A DNA stretch of 64,000 nucleotides from contig NZ_CP019437.1 of NCBI RefSeq assembly GCF_001940525.2, positions 966,501 to 1,030,500 on the forward strand, read 5' to 3'. The stretch comes from Thioclava nitratireducens (GTDB taxonomy: Bacteria > Pseudomonadota > Alphaproteobacteria > Rhodobacterales > Rhodobacteraceae). Within the stretch, counting starts at the first letter, position 1; each line of letters opens with the position of its first letter. The position numbers and the translations under genes are program-made. This document shows, in pieces, positions 1 through 9,205 of the stretch. The notes under the pieces were generated by a model. The model was not told where the DNA came from. It made no database searches and saw only the letters and a program-made list of their open reading frames with translations.

Positions 1-793
1 TCAGGAAGGCCTCGCGCGTGAGGATGTTCGAGGGTCGGATATCCTCGTGGACTAGTTCGACCGCACGGCGCCCGGTGCGATAGGCCATCTGACCGCGGGC
101 GCGATAGGCTGCCGGTATCGCCGCACAGCCGGTGAGCGACATCCCCAGCGCCTCGGCGATAGCATTCATCGTCGAAGCGGTGCCCATCGTGTTGCAGTGG
201 CCAATCGAGGGCGCGCTGTCGAGCGCGGTTTCGAGAAACTCGTCGCGGGTGATTTCGCCCGCGGCGTATTTGCGGCGTGAACGCCAGATCACCGTGCCCG
301 AGCCCACGAGTTCTCCCTCGTGCCAGCCGTCGAGCATCGGCCCGCCGGACAGAACGATCGCGGGTAGGTCGACCGTCGCCGCGGCCATCAGGGCCGACGG
401 CGTGGTCTTGTCGCAACCCGTGGTCAGCACGACACCGTCGAACGGGTAGCCGTAAAGCAGTTCGACAAGACCGAGATAGGCGAGGTTGCGATCGAGCGCG
501 GCGGTCGGACGCTTGCAGTTCTCAAAGAGCGTATGCGTCGGGAATTCGATCGGGATGCCGCCTGCATCGCGGATCCCGTCGCGCACGCGCTTGGCGAGAT
601 CCAGATGGTGGCGGTTGCATGGGTTCAGGTCGCTGCCCGACTGGGCGATCCCGATGATCGGCTTGCCCGCGCGCAACTCTTCAGGCGTCGTGCCATAATT
701 CATGAAGCGTTCGAGATAAAGCGCAGTCAGGTCTGCATGATCGGGATTGTCGAACCAGTCTTGCGAGCGCAGGCGGCGTTCGGTTTTGGTCAT
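1..793 (-). CDS. IlvD/Edd-family sugar-acid dehydratase, C-terminus outside window
   Basis: Partial gene: the start codon is at 793 and the frame is open to base 1, so about 264 N-terminal residues are visible. The family dehydrates aldonic acids to 2-keto-3-deoxy acids with a [2Fe-2S] cluster. Three cluster-type cysteines lie at residues 59 (DLNPCN), 127 (TGCDKTTP) and 200 ([10 protein letters not shown]). From memory these are the same numbers reported for rhizobial L-arabonate dehydratase, which favours the pentonate subgroup over branched-chain IlvD. The start overlaps the upstream dehydrogenase stop by 4 bases (ATGA), so the two are translationally coupled. With the FAH dehydratase and semialdehyde dehydrogenase nearby, the inferred substrate is a pentonate. 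The exact sugar acid cannot be read from sequence. Confidence 0.88.
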   Translation of the reverse strand, partial: MTKTERRLRSQDWFDNPDHADLTALYLERFMNYGTTPEELRAGKPIIGIAQSGSDLNPCNRHHLDLAKRVRDGIRDAGGIPIEFPTHTLFENCKRPTAALDRNLAYLGLVELLYGYPFDGVVLTTGCDKTTPSALMAAATVDLPAIVLSGGPMLDGWHEGELVGSGTVIWRSRRKYAAGEITRDEFLETALDSAPSIGHCNTMGTASTMNAIAEALGMSLTGCAAIPAAYRARGQMAYRTGRRAVELVHEDIRPSNILTREAFL

Positions 794-1692
794 GATCTTT
801 CCTCGAGAAGGGACGCGCTGTTGAGCGTCTCAAGATGAAGCAGCAGCCCGGAGTGATCGACGTCGCCGTTTCCAGCGGCGACGAAGGCCTCGTAGGCCGC
901 ACGCACGGTATCGGTCAGCGGGAGCTCGAGATGGTTCGCGTTCGCAAGCGTCTCGACGCCGCGAAGGTCTTTCAGCTGCAGTCGCGACGGGCCGCCTGGG
1001 GTGAAATCGCGGGCGATCATCCGCGCGCCATGCAGTTCGAGGATGCGGCTTTCGGCAAAGCCACCGCGGATCGCGTCGCGGAATCTCGCGGGATCTGCAC
1101 CGCCCGCTCTCACGAGGATCATCGCCTCGGCGACCGCGCCGATGGTGATCGCGACGATCTGCTGATTGGCCAGTTTGCAGACCTGACCGGCGCCCGCAGG
1201 GCCGACATGGGTCATTCGCCCAAGTGGTTCGAGCACGGGCGCGATCCGCGCGATCGTCTCTTTCGGCCCACCCGCCATCAAAGCGAGCGTTCCGCTCTCG
1301 GCGCCCGCAGTGCCGCCCGAGACAGGGCAGTCGATCTGCGTCACGCCAAGCTCTTCGAGCCGGGCGGCATGATCGCGCGCCACGTCCGGCGCGATCGACG
1401 AGGTGTCGATCAGCACGCTGCCCGGGCGCAGGGCTTCGGCTGTGCCTTGCGCAAACAGCACGTCGGCCACCGCTGCGCCATCAGAAAGCATGGTGAAGGC
1501 GATATCCGCCTTCGCGACGGCCTCGGCGGGGCTCCCCGCCTGCTCGGCCCCGGCGGCGACCAGCGCGCGGGCCTTTTCGGCAGCGCGGTTCCATACGGTG
1601 ACGGGATAGCCCGCCCCGAGGAGGCGCCGAACCATCGGCGCCCCCATCAGACCTGTGCCCAGAAATGCAATTTTGGGGAGCGGCTGTGTCAC
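790..1692 (-). CDS. 3-hydroxyisobutyrate dehydrogenase-family NAD(P) oxidoreductase
   Basis: This 300-residue protein has the Rossmann start [13 protein letters not shown], the substrate motif [14 protein letters not shown] near residue 140, and the catalytic-lysine segment [11 protein letters not shown]. All are typical of the beta-hydroxyacid dehydrogenase family (HIBADH, tartronate semialdehyde reductase, L-threonate dehydrogenase LtnD). Its position between a DenD-like gene and a sugar-acid dehydratase, with 4-base overlaps on both sides, points to oxidation of a sugar acid or reduction of a semialdehyde rather than valine catabolism. Substrate specificity is inferred from context only. 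Cytoplasmic; no signal peptide. Confidence 0.85.
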   Translation of the reverse strand: MTQPLPKIAFLGTGLMGAPMVRRLLGAGYPVTVWNRAAEKARALVAAGAEQAGSPAEAVAKADIAFTMLSDGAAVADVLFAQGTAEALRPGSVLIDTSSIAPDVARDHAARLEELGVTQIDCPVSGGTAGAESGTLALMAGGPKETIARIAPVLEPLGRMTHVGPAGAGQVCKLANQQIVAITIGAVAEAMILVRAGGADPARFRDAIRGGFAESRILELHGARMIARDFTPGGPSRLQLKDLRGVETLANANHLELPLTDTVRAAYEAFVAAGNGDVDHSGLLLHLETLNSASLLEERS

Positions 1693-2672
1693 GCGACACC
1701 TTCCAGTTCATCCTCGATATGCGCTTGGATGATCGCGTCGAAGCTGTCTTCCGAGGTGAAGCCGAGCTGGCGGGCGCGGGTCGCGTCGAAGCCTGCGGCC
1801 CAGCTCTCGCACATTTTGGTGATCATCGCGTCTGGCTCGCGCCGGATCAGGGCGACAGCCTTTTCCCCCGCAACGCGGCGTAGGGCTTCGATCTGTTCGC
1901 CGACCGTTGCGCTCACACCCGGCATCGAAAGGTTTCGGCGGGGCCCGACCTTATCCAGATCGATATCGGCTGCGTGCAGCATGAAACCCACTGCCGAGCG
2001 CGGCGATGTGTGCCAGTGCCGGATCGTCTCGGGCACCGGAAGCACGGCTTCCTGACCCACCAGGGGTTCGCGCAGGATGTTCGAGAAGAAGCCTGACGCG
2101 GCGGCATTCGGTTTGCCCGGACGGATGCAGATCGTGGGCAGGCGGATGCCGATCCCGTCGAAGAAGCCATGGCGCGAATAGTCCGACAGCAGCAATTCGC
2201 AGATCGCCTTCTGGGTGCCGTAGCTGGTCAGGGGCGTCGCGTGGAACTCGTCGGGGATCGGATAGGGCAGGGGTGCGCCCACCACCGCGATGGAAGAGGC
2301 AAAAACCACCCGCGGACGATAGCCATCGGTCAGGTTGGCGTGCCGGATCGCCTCGAAAAGCGCGCGGGTGCCGTCGAGATTGATGCGGTAGCCCTTTTCG
2401 AAATCCTTCTCGGCCTCGCCCGAGACGATCGCGGCGAGGTGGAAGATCACGTCAGGTCGCGCGGCGATCAGTTTCTCTGGAGTGCCTGCTTCGGACAGGT
2501 CGGCCTGCAGGCAATCGGTGGTGCCTGAGAACCCCTCCGGCGTATCCGGGGCGATCACGTCGACCAGCGAGAGGTGGTCGACCGCTTTGCCCTGAAGGGG
2601 CGCTCCTCCGACGATTCGATCGGTGAGTTTTCGGCCTACCATTCCCGCCGCGCCGATAATGAGTGCGTGCAT
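1689..2672 (-). CDS. denD: NAD-dependent epimerase/dehydratase, DenD-like (D-erythronate dehydrogenase)
   Basis: This 327-residue extended SDR opens with the nucleotide motif IIGAAGMVGRKL and carries the active-site serine region ASSIAVVG and the YGTQK motif of the Tyr-x-x-x-Lys pair. The later segment HWHTSPRSAVGFMLHAA is characteristic of the DenD subgroup, which oxidises D-erythronate to its 2-keto form in acid-sugar catabolism. Length agrees with DenD. It is the first gene of the leftward operon, facing a regulator-flanked promoter region that contains a FadR-type half site. An alternative is another sugar-acid epimerase or dehydrogenase of the same subgroup; the symbol is used in that family sense. 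Confidence 0.75.
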   Translation of the reverse strand: MHALIIGAAGMVGRKLTDRIVGGAPLQGKAVDHLSLVDVIAPDTPEGFSGTTDCLQADLSEAGTPEKLIAARPDVIFHLAAIVSGEAEKDFEKGYRINLDGTRALFEAIRHANLTDGYRPRVVFASSIAVVGAPLPYPIPDEFHATPLTSYGTQKAICELLLSDYSRHGFFDGIGIRLPTICIRPGKPNAAASGFFSNILREPLVGQEAVLPVPETIRHWHTSPRSAVGFMLHAADIDLDKVGPRRNLSMPGVSATVGEQIEALRRVAGEKAVALIRREPDAMITKMCESWAAGFDATRARQLGFTSEDSFDAIIQAHIEDELEGVA

Positions 2673-2725
2673 AACGTGTCTCCTCCCTGAGAAATTCGCA
2701 GTCCAGCATCAAAGATGTTGTAATG

Positions 2726-2736
2726 TTGTCTGATAA
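2726..2736. promoter_or_regulatory. Putative FadR-type operator (site 1)
   Basis: The element TTGTCTGATAA lies in the divergent gap between the denD-like gene and the FAD oxidase. It resembles the FadR-subfamily consensus TnGTnnnACnA, with T instead of C at the ninth position. The same ten-base string TGTTGTCTGA recurs upstream of the FAH gene at 5056-5065. The likely binder is the FadR-type regulator encoded at 4273-4989. Confidence 0.5.
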
Positions 2737-2824
2737 CCAGATATATGCGGGATGCAAATCATTTTTGTCGAGCTAGTCGAGATGGGGCGACGGGCGAGCA
2801 CAAAGAAGAGTGGGGGAGATAGGC

Positions 2825-4243
2825 ATGCAGAAAGGTGAAGGGACGGAGAAGCTTCTGGCGATGCTCGGCGGCGACATGGTCTCGACCGATGCCGGGCTGA
2901 TCGAGCGCCATTGCCAAGACTGGCACGGCGACGTGACCAGTTCTGCCATTGCGCTTTTGCGGCCGCGGAGCACCGAAGACGTATCCCGCGCGGTGCGAGC
3001 CTGTGCGGAGCTCGGGTTCGGCGTCGTGCCGCAGGGTGGGCGCAGTGGACTTGCGCTGGGCGCGGTGCCCGATGGTCCAGCGTCTCAGGTCGTGCTGTCG
3101 CTCGAGCGAATGGATCGGGTTCGCAGCCTGAATACACGGGATTTCACGGCGGTTGTCGAAGCCGGCGTGGTGCTCGAGACGTTCAAAAAAGAAGTGGCCG
3201 AGGCCGGTCTCTACTTCCCGCTCGCGCTCGGCGCACAAGGCACCTGTCAGATTGGCGGCAACGTCTCTACCAATGCGGGCGGGGTGAACGTTCTGCGCTA
3301 CGGGATGACGCGCGAATTGGTGCTCGGGCTCGAGGTCGTGCTGCCGGACGGTCTCGTGCTCGATCTCATCAGTCGGCTGCGCAAGGACAATCGCGGGATC
3401 GATCTCAAGCAGCTTTTCATCGGGGCCGAAGGGGTGCTGGGCATCGTCACTGCCGTGTCCTTCAAGTTGATGCCCGCGCCTGACCAGACCGCGACCGCAT
3501 TGCTGGCGCTTGACTCGCTGGAAGACGCGATCGAGCTCTACCGTCTCGCGCGCCTTAAATGCTGTGACCTGATGTCTGCCTTCGAATTCATGCCCGCCGA
3601 GGCTTTCCAGCTCGCTCGTGAGGGCATTCCCGATCTCACGCTGCCGCTCGAGCCCGCACATCGCGCCTATGCCCTGGTGGAGATGTCGGGCTCGGGGCTC
3701 GTCGATATCGAGTCGCTTCTCGCGCAATTCCTCGAACTGGCGATGGACGAGGGGCTCGTGCGTGACGGCGTGGTCGCGCAGTCGAAAGCTCAGGCGCGGA
3801 ATATCTGGCTGGTGCGTGAGGGGATGAACGAGGGGCAAGCGCGGCGCGGAAAACATCTGCGCACGGACCTCTCCGTGCCGCTCTCAGAGCTGGCTGCGTT
3901 CGTCGCCGAGGCCGAGGCGGCAGTCGCAGAAGTCTTGCCCGGGGCGGTCTGCGTCTCATACGGTCACGTGGGGGATGGCAATGTGCATCTGAACGTGCTG
4001 CCCGACCCGGAAGGCGCGGAGGAGCTCGATAGGCAGATTTATCGAGCTAAAACAGTTCTCAACGAGGTCCTGGGCCGCTATGACGGGTCGATCAGCGCAG
4101 AGCACGGGGTCGGGCGTCTCAAGAAGGCCGATTTCGCCGCGCGCGCATCTTCGGTTCAGCGCGATCTGCTGGAGCGGATCAAGCGGGCGATTGATCCGAA
4201 TTTGACGATGAATCCCGGATGTCTGCTCGATCTTGAAGGTTGA
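2825..4243 (+). CDS. FAD-linked oxidase (GlcD/D-2-hydroxyacid dehydrogenase type)
   Basis: About 472 residues. The N-terminal half is a PCMH-type FAD-binding domain with PQGGRSGLALGA and the flavin loop GTCQIGGNVSTNAGG. The C-terminal FAD-oxidase domain carries the metal-site motifs SYGHVGDGNVHLN and the final SAEHGVG. This matches the D-lactate/D-2-hydroxyglutarate/glycolate oxidase GlcD family. The ATG at 2825 is preferred because GGGGAG sits six bases ahead; a GTG at 2810 is possible. In this cluster it probably oxidises a 2-hydroxy acid made from, or related to, the imported sugar acid, passing electrons to a quinone or cytochrome. The substrate is not determined. Confidence 0.85.
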   Translation: MQKGEGTEKLLAMLGGDMVSTDAGLIERHCQDWHGDVTSSAIALLRPRSTEDVSRAVRACAELGFGVVPQGGRSGLALGAVPDGPASQVVLSLERMDRVRSLNTRDFTAVVEAGVVLETFKKEVAEAGLYFPLALGAQGTCQIGGNVSTNAGGVNVLRYGMTRELVLGLEVVLPDGLVLDLISRLRKDNRGIDLKQLFIGAEGVLGIVTAVSFKLMPAPDQTATALLALDSLEDAIELYRLARLKCCDLMSAFEFMPAEAFQLAREGIPDLTLPLEPAHRAYALVEMSGSGLVDIESLLAQFLELAMDEGLVRDGVVAQSKAQARNIWLVREGMNEGQARRGKHLRTDLSVPLSELAAFVAEAEAAVAEVLPGAVCVSYGHVGDGNVHLNVLPDPEGAEELDRQIYRAKTVLNEVLGRYDGSISAEHGVGRLKKADFAARASSVQRDLLERIKRAIDPNLTMNPGCLLDLEG

Positions 4244-4272
4244 AGGGCTGGGGAGGAGAAGAGGGATGAGTG

Positions 4273-4989
4273 ATGGATAAAGAGTTCGAGCAGATTGCCC
4301 GCACGGATCATCTGCCGACGCGGATCGCGACGCAATTCGCCAAGCGGATTTATGACGGCGTGCTGAAAGCCGGTGACAAGCTGCCGACGGAACATGCAAT
4401 GTCCAAAACCTTTGGCGTGAGCCGCACCGTTGTGCGCGAAGCGATTGCGCAGCTGCGTAACGAAGGGCTGGTGGAGACGCGACAGGGTGTCGGTGCCTTC
4501 GTGGTGGAGCGCACCGCGCGCCAGATCCGTCTCGAAGACGGCAAGAAGATGGACCGGCACGCTTTCAACGAGCTCTATCAGGTGCGCGTGCCGTTGGAGA
4601 TGGAAGCGGCCGCGCTCGCCGCAGTGCATCACACCGAGGCTCAGATGGCGGCACTCGACGCCGCGATGATGGGCCTGTCGGATATCCCCGATTGGGGCAA
4701 GTCGGGTGTTACCGCCGACCTCGATTTCCATCGCATCATCGCCGAGGCGACAGGCAACGACTATTTCGTGCAATTCGTCACGGCGATCTCGGAGCGGATC
4801 AGCCATGTCATCACGATCGCGCGCGCCGAGGGGCAGCTCGACGATGTGATCGCATGGACGATCGAAGAGCACGGGGCGATTTGCGAGGCCATTCGGGCGC
4901 GCAATCCCGCCGCGGCAAGGGCTGCGATGCAGCGTCACTTGGTGAACTCCGCCGAGCGTGTCGGCCTGCAGTTCGAATTCATCGAGTAA
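4273..4989 (+). CDS. GntR-family transcriptional regulator, FadR subfamily (FCD domain)
   Basis: About 238 residues. The N-terminal winged helix-turn-helix includes AGDKLPTEHAMSKTFGVSRTVVREAI and the wing RQGVGAFV. The C-terminal FCD effector domain shows the metal-site histidines of this fold in DLDFHRIIAEATGN and the RHLVNSAERV end. It lies between the oxidase (27-base gap) and the FAH gene, with matching operator-like elements at 2726 and 5058 bracketing this part of the cluster. It is therefore the likely local repressor, with a sugar acid or keto-acid as ligand (inference). The start is the ATG at 4273, directly after an in-frame GTG at 4270; an AG-rich ribosome site precedes both. Confidence 0.9.
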   Translation: MDKEFEQIARTDHLPTRIATQFAKRIYDGVLKAGDKLPTEHAMSKTFGVSRTVVREAIAQLRNEGLVETRQGVGAFVVERTARQIRLEDGKKMDRHAFNELYQVRVPLEMEAAALAAVHHTEAQMAALDAAMMGLSDIPDWGKSGVTADLDFHRIIAEATGNDYFVQFVTAISERISHVITIARAEGQLDDVIAWTIEEHGAICEAIRARNPAAARAAMQRHLVNSAERVGLQFEFIE

Positions 4990-5057
4990 GCCGAACATCA
5001 CATACGCTTGAGCCGCAAACGCGACGCGAAATAGGGGTTGTATTTTAGGTTATAGTG

Positions 5058-5078
5058 TTGTCTGACATCATATGTCAG
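5058..5078. promoter_or_regulatory. Palindromic operator upstream of the FAH gene (site 2)
   Basis: TTGTCTGACAT at 5058-5068 fits the FadR-subfamily pattern TnGTnnnACnA except for the last base. It overlaps a perfect inverted repeat CTGACAT-CAT-ATGTCAG at 5062-5078. The site lies about 30-50 bases ahead of the FAH start, where a repressor would block the promoter of the FAH-TRAP operon. The shared TGTTGTCTGA string with site 1 supports a common regulator. Confidence 0.6.
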
Positions 5079-5109
5079 TGCGGTATGAGGAGATGCTGCG
5101 CCCGACAAC

Positions 5110-6288
5110 ATGGAGGGGAAGTTGGCAGCTATGCTCAATTTGGAACCGGGCCGTATTTTGCCCGAGGATGAAGCACGCGCCCTGCTGATCGGCCGGGTCT
5201 GGTCGAAGGCGGAAGGCGGGCCTTGCGTAACCGTTCTGCGCAACGGCGTCCTGCTCGATCTAACGAATATCGCAGCGACAGTTTCGGGGCTTCTGGAGCG
5301 CAACGATTTGAATGGAATTCTGCGGCGCGACGATCTGCCGGTGCTCGGGTCTCTGAAGGATTTCGTGTCCGGGGAGGCCGGGCATCTCTTGGCCCCGATC
5401 GATCTTCAGGCGGTGAAGGCCGCCGGCGTCACCTTCGCTGAAAGTATGCTGGAGCGCGTGATCGAAGAACGCGCCGGCGGCGACCTTCAGGCCGCGCAGG
5501 GCATTCGCGCCAAGCTTGCTCCGGTGATCGGTAAGAACCTGCGCGATATCTCTGCCGGATCGGAAGCCGCTGCGAAAGTGAAGGCACTGCTGCAGGAGAT
5601 GGGCCTCTGGTCGCAATATCTCGAGGTCGGCATTGGTCCGGACGCAGAGATCTTCACGAAGGCCCAGCCTATGTCATCTGTCGGATGCGGTGCCGAGATC
5701 GGCATCCACCCGATTTCGGACTGGAACAATCCCGAGCCCGAGATTGTGCTGGCGATCCGCTCGGATGGCACGATCCTTGGTGCGACGTTGGGCAATGACG
5801 TGAACCTGCGCGACGTCGAAGGCCGCTCGGCGCTTCTGCTCGGCAAGGCCAAGGATAACAACGCCTCCTGCGCGATCGGGCCGTTCCTGCGGATTTTCGA
5901 CGACCATTTCACGCTCGCCGATGTCGAGACCGCGGTCGTCACTCTGCGCGTGCGCGGCACCGACGGGTTCGAGATGGCGGGTGAGAGCCGCATGGAGGCG
6001 ATCAGCCGGTCGCCCGCCGAGCTCGCCCGGCAGATGCTCAATCGCAGCCACCAATATCCCGACGGCGCGGTCCTGTTCCTCGGAACGCTTTTCGCGCCGG
6101 TGCAGGATCGCCGTGCGCCGGGGCAGGGCTTCACCCACGAGACCGGCGACGAGGTCGAGATTGCTTCGCCGCGGCTCGGGGCTCTGGTGAACTGCGTCGC
6201 TCGCTGTGATGCCTGTCCCGAATGGGTTTTTGGCAGCCGCGCGCTGATTGCCAACCTGGTCGCCCGCGGCCTCGGCGACAGGGTGTAA
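5110..6288 (+). CDS. Fumarylacetoacetate hydrolase-family dehydratase (XylX-like 2-keto-3-deoxy-pentonate dehydratase)
   Basis: 392 residues, close to Caulobacter XylX. The FAH-fold core includes FAESMLERVIEE, FTKAQPMSSVG, the acidic metal ligands in WNNPEPEIVLAI, and DVNLRDVEGRSALLLGKAKDNNASCAIGP read in parts. XylX-type enzymes dehydrate 2-keto-3-deoxy-pentonate to alpha-ketoglutarate semialdehyde. An IlvD/Edd dehydratase and a semialdehyde dehydrogenase in the same cluster give the preceding and following steps. A second in-frame ATG at 5131 follows GGAGGGG by about 12 bases and may be the real start. Cytoplasmic. It is the first gene of the operon leading into the TRAP transporter. Confidence 0.85.
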   Translation: MEGKLAAMLNLEPGRILPEDEARALLIGRVWSKAEGGPCVTVLRNGVLLDLTNIAATVSGLLERNDLNGILRRDDLPVLGSLKDFVSGEAGHLLAPIDLQAVKAAGVTFAESMLERVIEERAGGDLQAAQGIRAKLAPVIGKNLRDISAGSEAAAKVKALLQEMGLWSQYLEVGIGPDAEIFTKAQPMSSVGCGAEIGIHPISDWNNPEPEIVLAIRSDGTILGATLGNDVNLRDVEGRSALLLGKAKDNNASCAIGPFLRIFDDHFTLADVETAVVTLRVRGTDGFEMAGESRMEAISRSPAELARQMLNRSHQYPDGAVLFLGTLFAPVQDRRAPGQGFTHETGDEVEIASPRLGALVNCVARCDACPEWVFGSRALIANLVARGLGDRV

Positions 6289-6292
6289 GTGG

Positions 6293-6829
6293 ATGCAGAA
6301 ACTTATCTCACTCTTCTACCGTGGCCTCGACATTCTGCTGGCGCTTTTGCTTGCCGGGATGGCTCTGATGGTCTTTCTCAATGTCATCCTGCGCTACGCG
6401 TTCGATAGCGGCATTGCCGTCTCGGAGGAAATGTCGCGCTTCTTCTTCGTCTGGCTGACCTTCATCGGCGCCGTCGTCGCACACCATCACCATATGCATA
6501 TGGGCATGGAGACGGTGGTCGCCGCCTTCGGTCGTCGCGGACGCATGGTTCTGATGGGGCTGAGCGAGATCGTGATCATCGGCTGCTCGGCAGTGCTTTT
6601 TATCGGAACTTGGAAGCAGTTGCCGATCAACATGACAATGGGCGCGCCGGTGACGATGATGCCGATGGGCTTCGTCTACGGCACCGGGCTGTTCACCGGC
6701 GCCGGAATCATCCTGATCTCACTCGATCGGCTAATCCGTCTTCTGACGGGGCGGATGACCGACGCCGAATTCGCTCGCTTCGCAGGCCAGCATCACGACG
6801 CTGAAGATATCGAGGGGCGTGCATCATGA
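6293..6829 (+). CDS. dctQ: TRAP transporter small membrane subunit DctQ
   Basis: About 178 residues with four hydrophobic helices. It shows the family features in the first half, VFLNVILRYAFDSGIAVSEEMSRFFFVWLTFIGA with the LRY and EE elements read in parts. It is the small subunit of a tripartite ATP-independent periplasmic transporter driven by the ion gradient. The start at ATG 6293 is 4 bases past the FAH stop; an upstream GTG frame would run into the FAH gene. The stop overlaps dctM by 4 bases. Context assigns it to sugar-acid import. Confidence 0.9.
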   Translation: MQKLISLFYRGLDILLALLLAGMALMVFLNVILRYAFDSGIAVSEEMSRFFFVWLTFIGAVVAHHHHMHMGMETVVAAFGRRGRMVLMGLSEIVIIGCSAVLFIGTWKQLPINMTMGAPVTMMPMGFVYGTGLFTGAGIILISLDRLIRLLTGRMTDAEFARFAGQHHDAEDIEGRAS

Positions 6830-8103
6830 CCCTCGTTGTCTTTCTTGTCGCGCTCATCGGCGCCATGGCCATCGGCGTTCCTGTTGCCTTCGCTCTGATC
6901 TTCTGCGGTATCGCTCTTATGGAATATCTGGGCATGTTCAACACCCAGATCATCGCTCAGAACATGGCGATTGGTGCGAATACCTTCACGCTCCTTGCGA
7001 TCCCGTTCTTCATCCTCGCGGGTGAATTGATGAATGCCGGAGGGCTTTCGCGTCGGATCATCGACTTCGCAATCGCCTGCGTGGGGCATATCCGGGGCGG
7101 TCTGGGCATCGTCGCCATCATGGCTGCGGTGATCCTCGCCTCGATCTCCGGCTCGGCGGCGGCCGACAGTGCGGCGCTCGCTGCGATCTTGCTGCCGATG
7201 ATGAGCCGTGCAGGCTACGACGTGCCGCGTTCTGCCGGCCTCATCGCCGCAGGTGGCGTGATCGCGCCGGTTATCCCGCCCTCGATGGCCTTCATTATCT
7301 TCGGCGTCGCAAGCAACCTGTCGATCTCCAAGCTATTCATGGCCGGTATCGCGCCCGGTGTCCTAATGGGGACCGTGTTGATCGTCACTTGGCTCTTCGT
7401 CGCCCGGAAGGACAAGGCCGAAACCCTGCCGCGTGCCAGCTGGGGCGAGAAGGGCCGAGCCGGGATGCGCGCAATCTGGGCGCTTGGCATGCCGGTGATC
7501 ATTCTCGGCGGTATCAAGTTCGGCGTCGTCACCCCGACCGAAGCTGCGGTGATCGCGACTTTCTACGCGCTCTTTGTCGGGCTCTTCGTCTATCGCGAAC
7601 TTACCTTGAAGTCTCTGCCTGGCGTGTTCATCGCGGCAGGTCGCACAACGGCGGCGATCATGTTCCTCGTCTGTGCCGCCCTGGTCTCGGCATGGCTCAT
7701 CACTATGGCGAACATCCCAGCCGAACTCGGCAGCATCATCGAGCCGCTGATCGAGCATCCGAAGCTCCTCATGGCCTTCATCATGGTGCTGATCATTCTC
7801 GTCGGCACCGCGCTCGATCTGACGCCGACCATCCTGATCCTGACGCCCGTGCTTCTGCCGCTGGTCCAGAAGGCGGGGATCGATCCGATCTATTTCGGTG
7901 TGATGTTCATCATGAACTGCTGCATCGGACTTCTGACGCCGCCTGTCGGTGTCGTCCTCAACGTGGTCAGCGGGGTCGGGAGGATCCCCCTTGGCCGTGT
8001 GGTCATCGGTGTCTGGCCATTTCTGGTGGCCGAGATTCTGGTGCTCTTCGTTCTCGTGGCCTTTCCGCAGATCGTGCTGGTTCCAGCACATTGGTTCTAT
8101 TGA
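6826..8103 (+). CDS. dctM: TRAP transporter large membrane subunit DctM
   Basis: 425 residues, a polytopic membrane protein with the DctM signatures LLAIPFFILAGELMNAGG, SGSAAADSAALAAILLP and VIPPSMAFIIFG, and the C-terminal NCCIGLLTPPVG. It forms the transport channel with DctQ and receives ligand from the binding protein encoded immediately downstream. The ATGA overlap with dctQ shows coupling. Length is normal for the family. Confidence 0.95.
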   Translation: MTLVVFLVALIGAMAIGVPVAFALIFCGIALMEYLGMFNTQIIAQNMAIGANTFTLLAIPFFILAGELMNAGGLSRRIIDFAIACVGHIRGGLGIVAIMAAVILASISGSAAADSAALAAILLPMMSRAGYDVPRSAGLIAAGGVIAPVIPPSMAFIIFGVASNLSISKLFMAGIAPGVLMGTVLIVTWLFVARKDKAETLPRASWGEKGRAGMRAIWALGMPVIILGGIKFGVVTPTEAAVIATFYALFVGLFVYRELTLKSLPGVFIAAGRTTAAIMFLVCAALVSAWLITMANIPAELGSIIEPLIEHPKLLMAFIMVLIILVGTALDLTPTILILTPVLLPLVQKAGIDPIYFGVMFIMNCCIGLLTPPVGVVLNVVSGVGRIPLGRVVIGVWPFLVAEILVLFVLVAFPQIVLVPAHWFY

Positions 8104-8153
8104 CCGGTCACGGGTCAACTTCTGCCAACGTTAATTTCCCAAGGGAGGAAACA

Positions 8154-9182
8154 ATGAAGACCAAGGCAATTAAAGCAGCGCTTCTGCTTGGCACGATGGT
8201 GGCGGTCGCAAGCCCTGCCGCAGCCGAATTCCACGAGCGCACTATCCGGATTTCCAACGGCGTCGCCGAGAACCACCCGGTGCATAATGGCGTCGACGCC
8301 ATGCAGCAGTGCCTCGACGAAAAAACCGGCGGCAAAATGAAGCTGCAGGCTTACTGGAGTGGTTCGCTCGGCGGCGACCTTCAGGCAACGCAGGCGCTGC
8401 GCTCGGGAACGCTCGACGCGGTCGTGACCTCGTCCTCGCCGCTCGTCGGGATCGAGCCGGCGCTCGGCGTGTTCGACCTGCCGTTCCTGTTCCAGACCAA
8501 CGAGGAAGCTTATGCCGTCATGGATGGCGATTTCGGCAAATTCCTGGATGATAAGCTGGCCGACAAAGGCCTGGTCAATCTCGCCTATTGGGAGAACGGG
8601 TTCCGCAACGTGTCGAACTCCGTGCGTCCGATCACCAAGTGGGAAGACCTTAAAGGCATCAAGATCCGCGTGATGCAAAACAACATCTTCCTCGACACCT
8701 TCGACAATCTCGGCGCCAACGCGACGCCGATGGCCTTTGGCGAGGTGTTCTCGGCATTGGAGACCGGCGCGATCGATGCACAGGAAAACCCCTATGTCAC
8801 GATCGACACATCGAAGTTCTACGAAGTGCAGAAATATATCAGCGAGACGAAGCACGCCTATACGCCTTTCCTTTTCCTGTTCTCGAAGCCGATCTTCGAT
8901 ACGTTCGATGCCGACGAACAGGACGCGCTGCGCACCTGTGCGGTCAAGGGTGGCTCGGTCGAGCGCAACGTGATCCAGGATCTCAACAAGCAATCGCTCG
9001 AGAAGATGGAAAAGGCCGGTATCAAGTTCAACAAAGTCTCGCCTGAAGAACTGGCTCGGATGCGTGAGAAGTCTCAGGTCGTCTATGACAAGCACCGCGA
9101 CGAAATCGGTGGTGACGTCATCGATCGCGTTCAGAAGACGATCGACGGGCTGCGCTCCGACCAAAGCGCAAACAGCAACTGA
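8154..9182 (+). CDS. dctP: TRAP transporter solute-binding protein DctP
   Basis: 342 residues. The Sec signal peptide ends at about residue 24 (SPAAAEF). The mature protein has the DctP fold with the conserved arginine segment LKGIKIRVMQNN that binds the ligand carboxylate, and FGEVFSALETGAIDAQENP. It captures an acidic substrate in the periplasm for DctQM. A strong GGGAGG precedes the ATG by about six bases. Two hairpins follow the stop, so this is probably the end of the FAH-TRAP transcript or a processing point. Ligand inferred as a sugar acid. Confidence 0.93.
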   Translation: MKTKAIKAALLLGTMVAVASPAAAEFHERTIRISNGVAENHPVHNGVDAMQQCLDEKTGGKMKLQAYWSGSLGGDLQATQALRSGTLDAVVTSSSPLVGIEPALGVFDLPFLFQTNEEAYAVMDGDFGKFLDDKLADKGLVNLAYWENGFRNVSNSVRPITKWEDLKGIKIRVMQNNIFLDTFDNLGANATPMAFGEVFSALETGAIDAQENPYVTIDTSKFYEVQKYISETKHAYTPFLFLFSKPIFDTFDADEQDALRTCAVKGGSVERNVIQDLNKQSLEKMEKAGIKFNKVSPEELARMREKSQVVYDKHRDEIGGDVIDRVQKTIDGLRSDQSANSN

Positions 9183-9205
9183 GACTGCATAATGCAGCCT
9201 CAAGC

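Noticed and set aside
835..2055. 406-codon plus-strand open frame
   Set aside because: It lies antisense to the HIBADH-like and DenD-like genes, has no family resemblance, and is expected from GC-rich codon bias. The same holds for the long antisense frames at 2759-3856, 10028-11524, 21999-23351 and 58889-60400.
8102..8111. TGACCGGTCA palindrome at the dctM stop, matching part of the operator at 31650
   Set aside because: Ten bases only, within a coding/stop context, and lacking the GGTnnnACC cores; probably coincidence.
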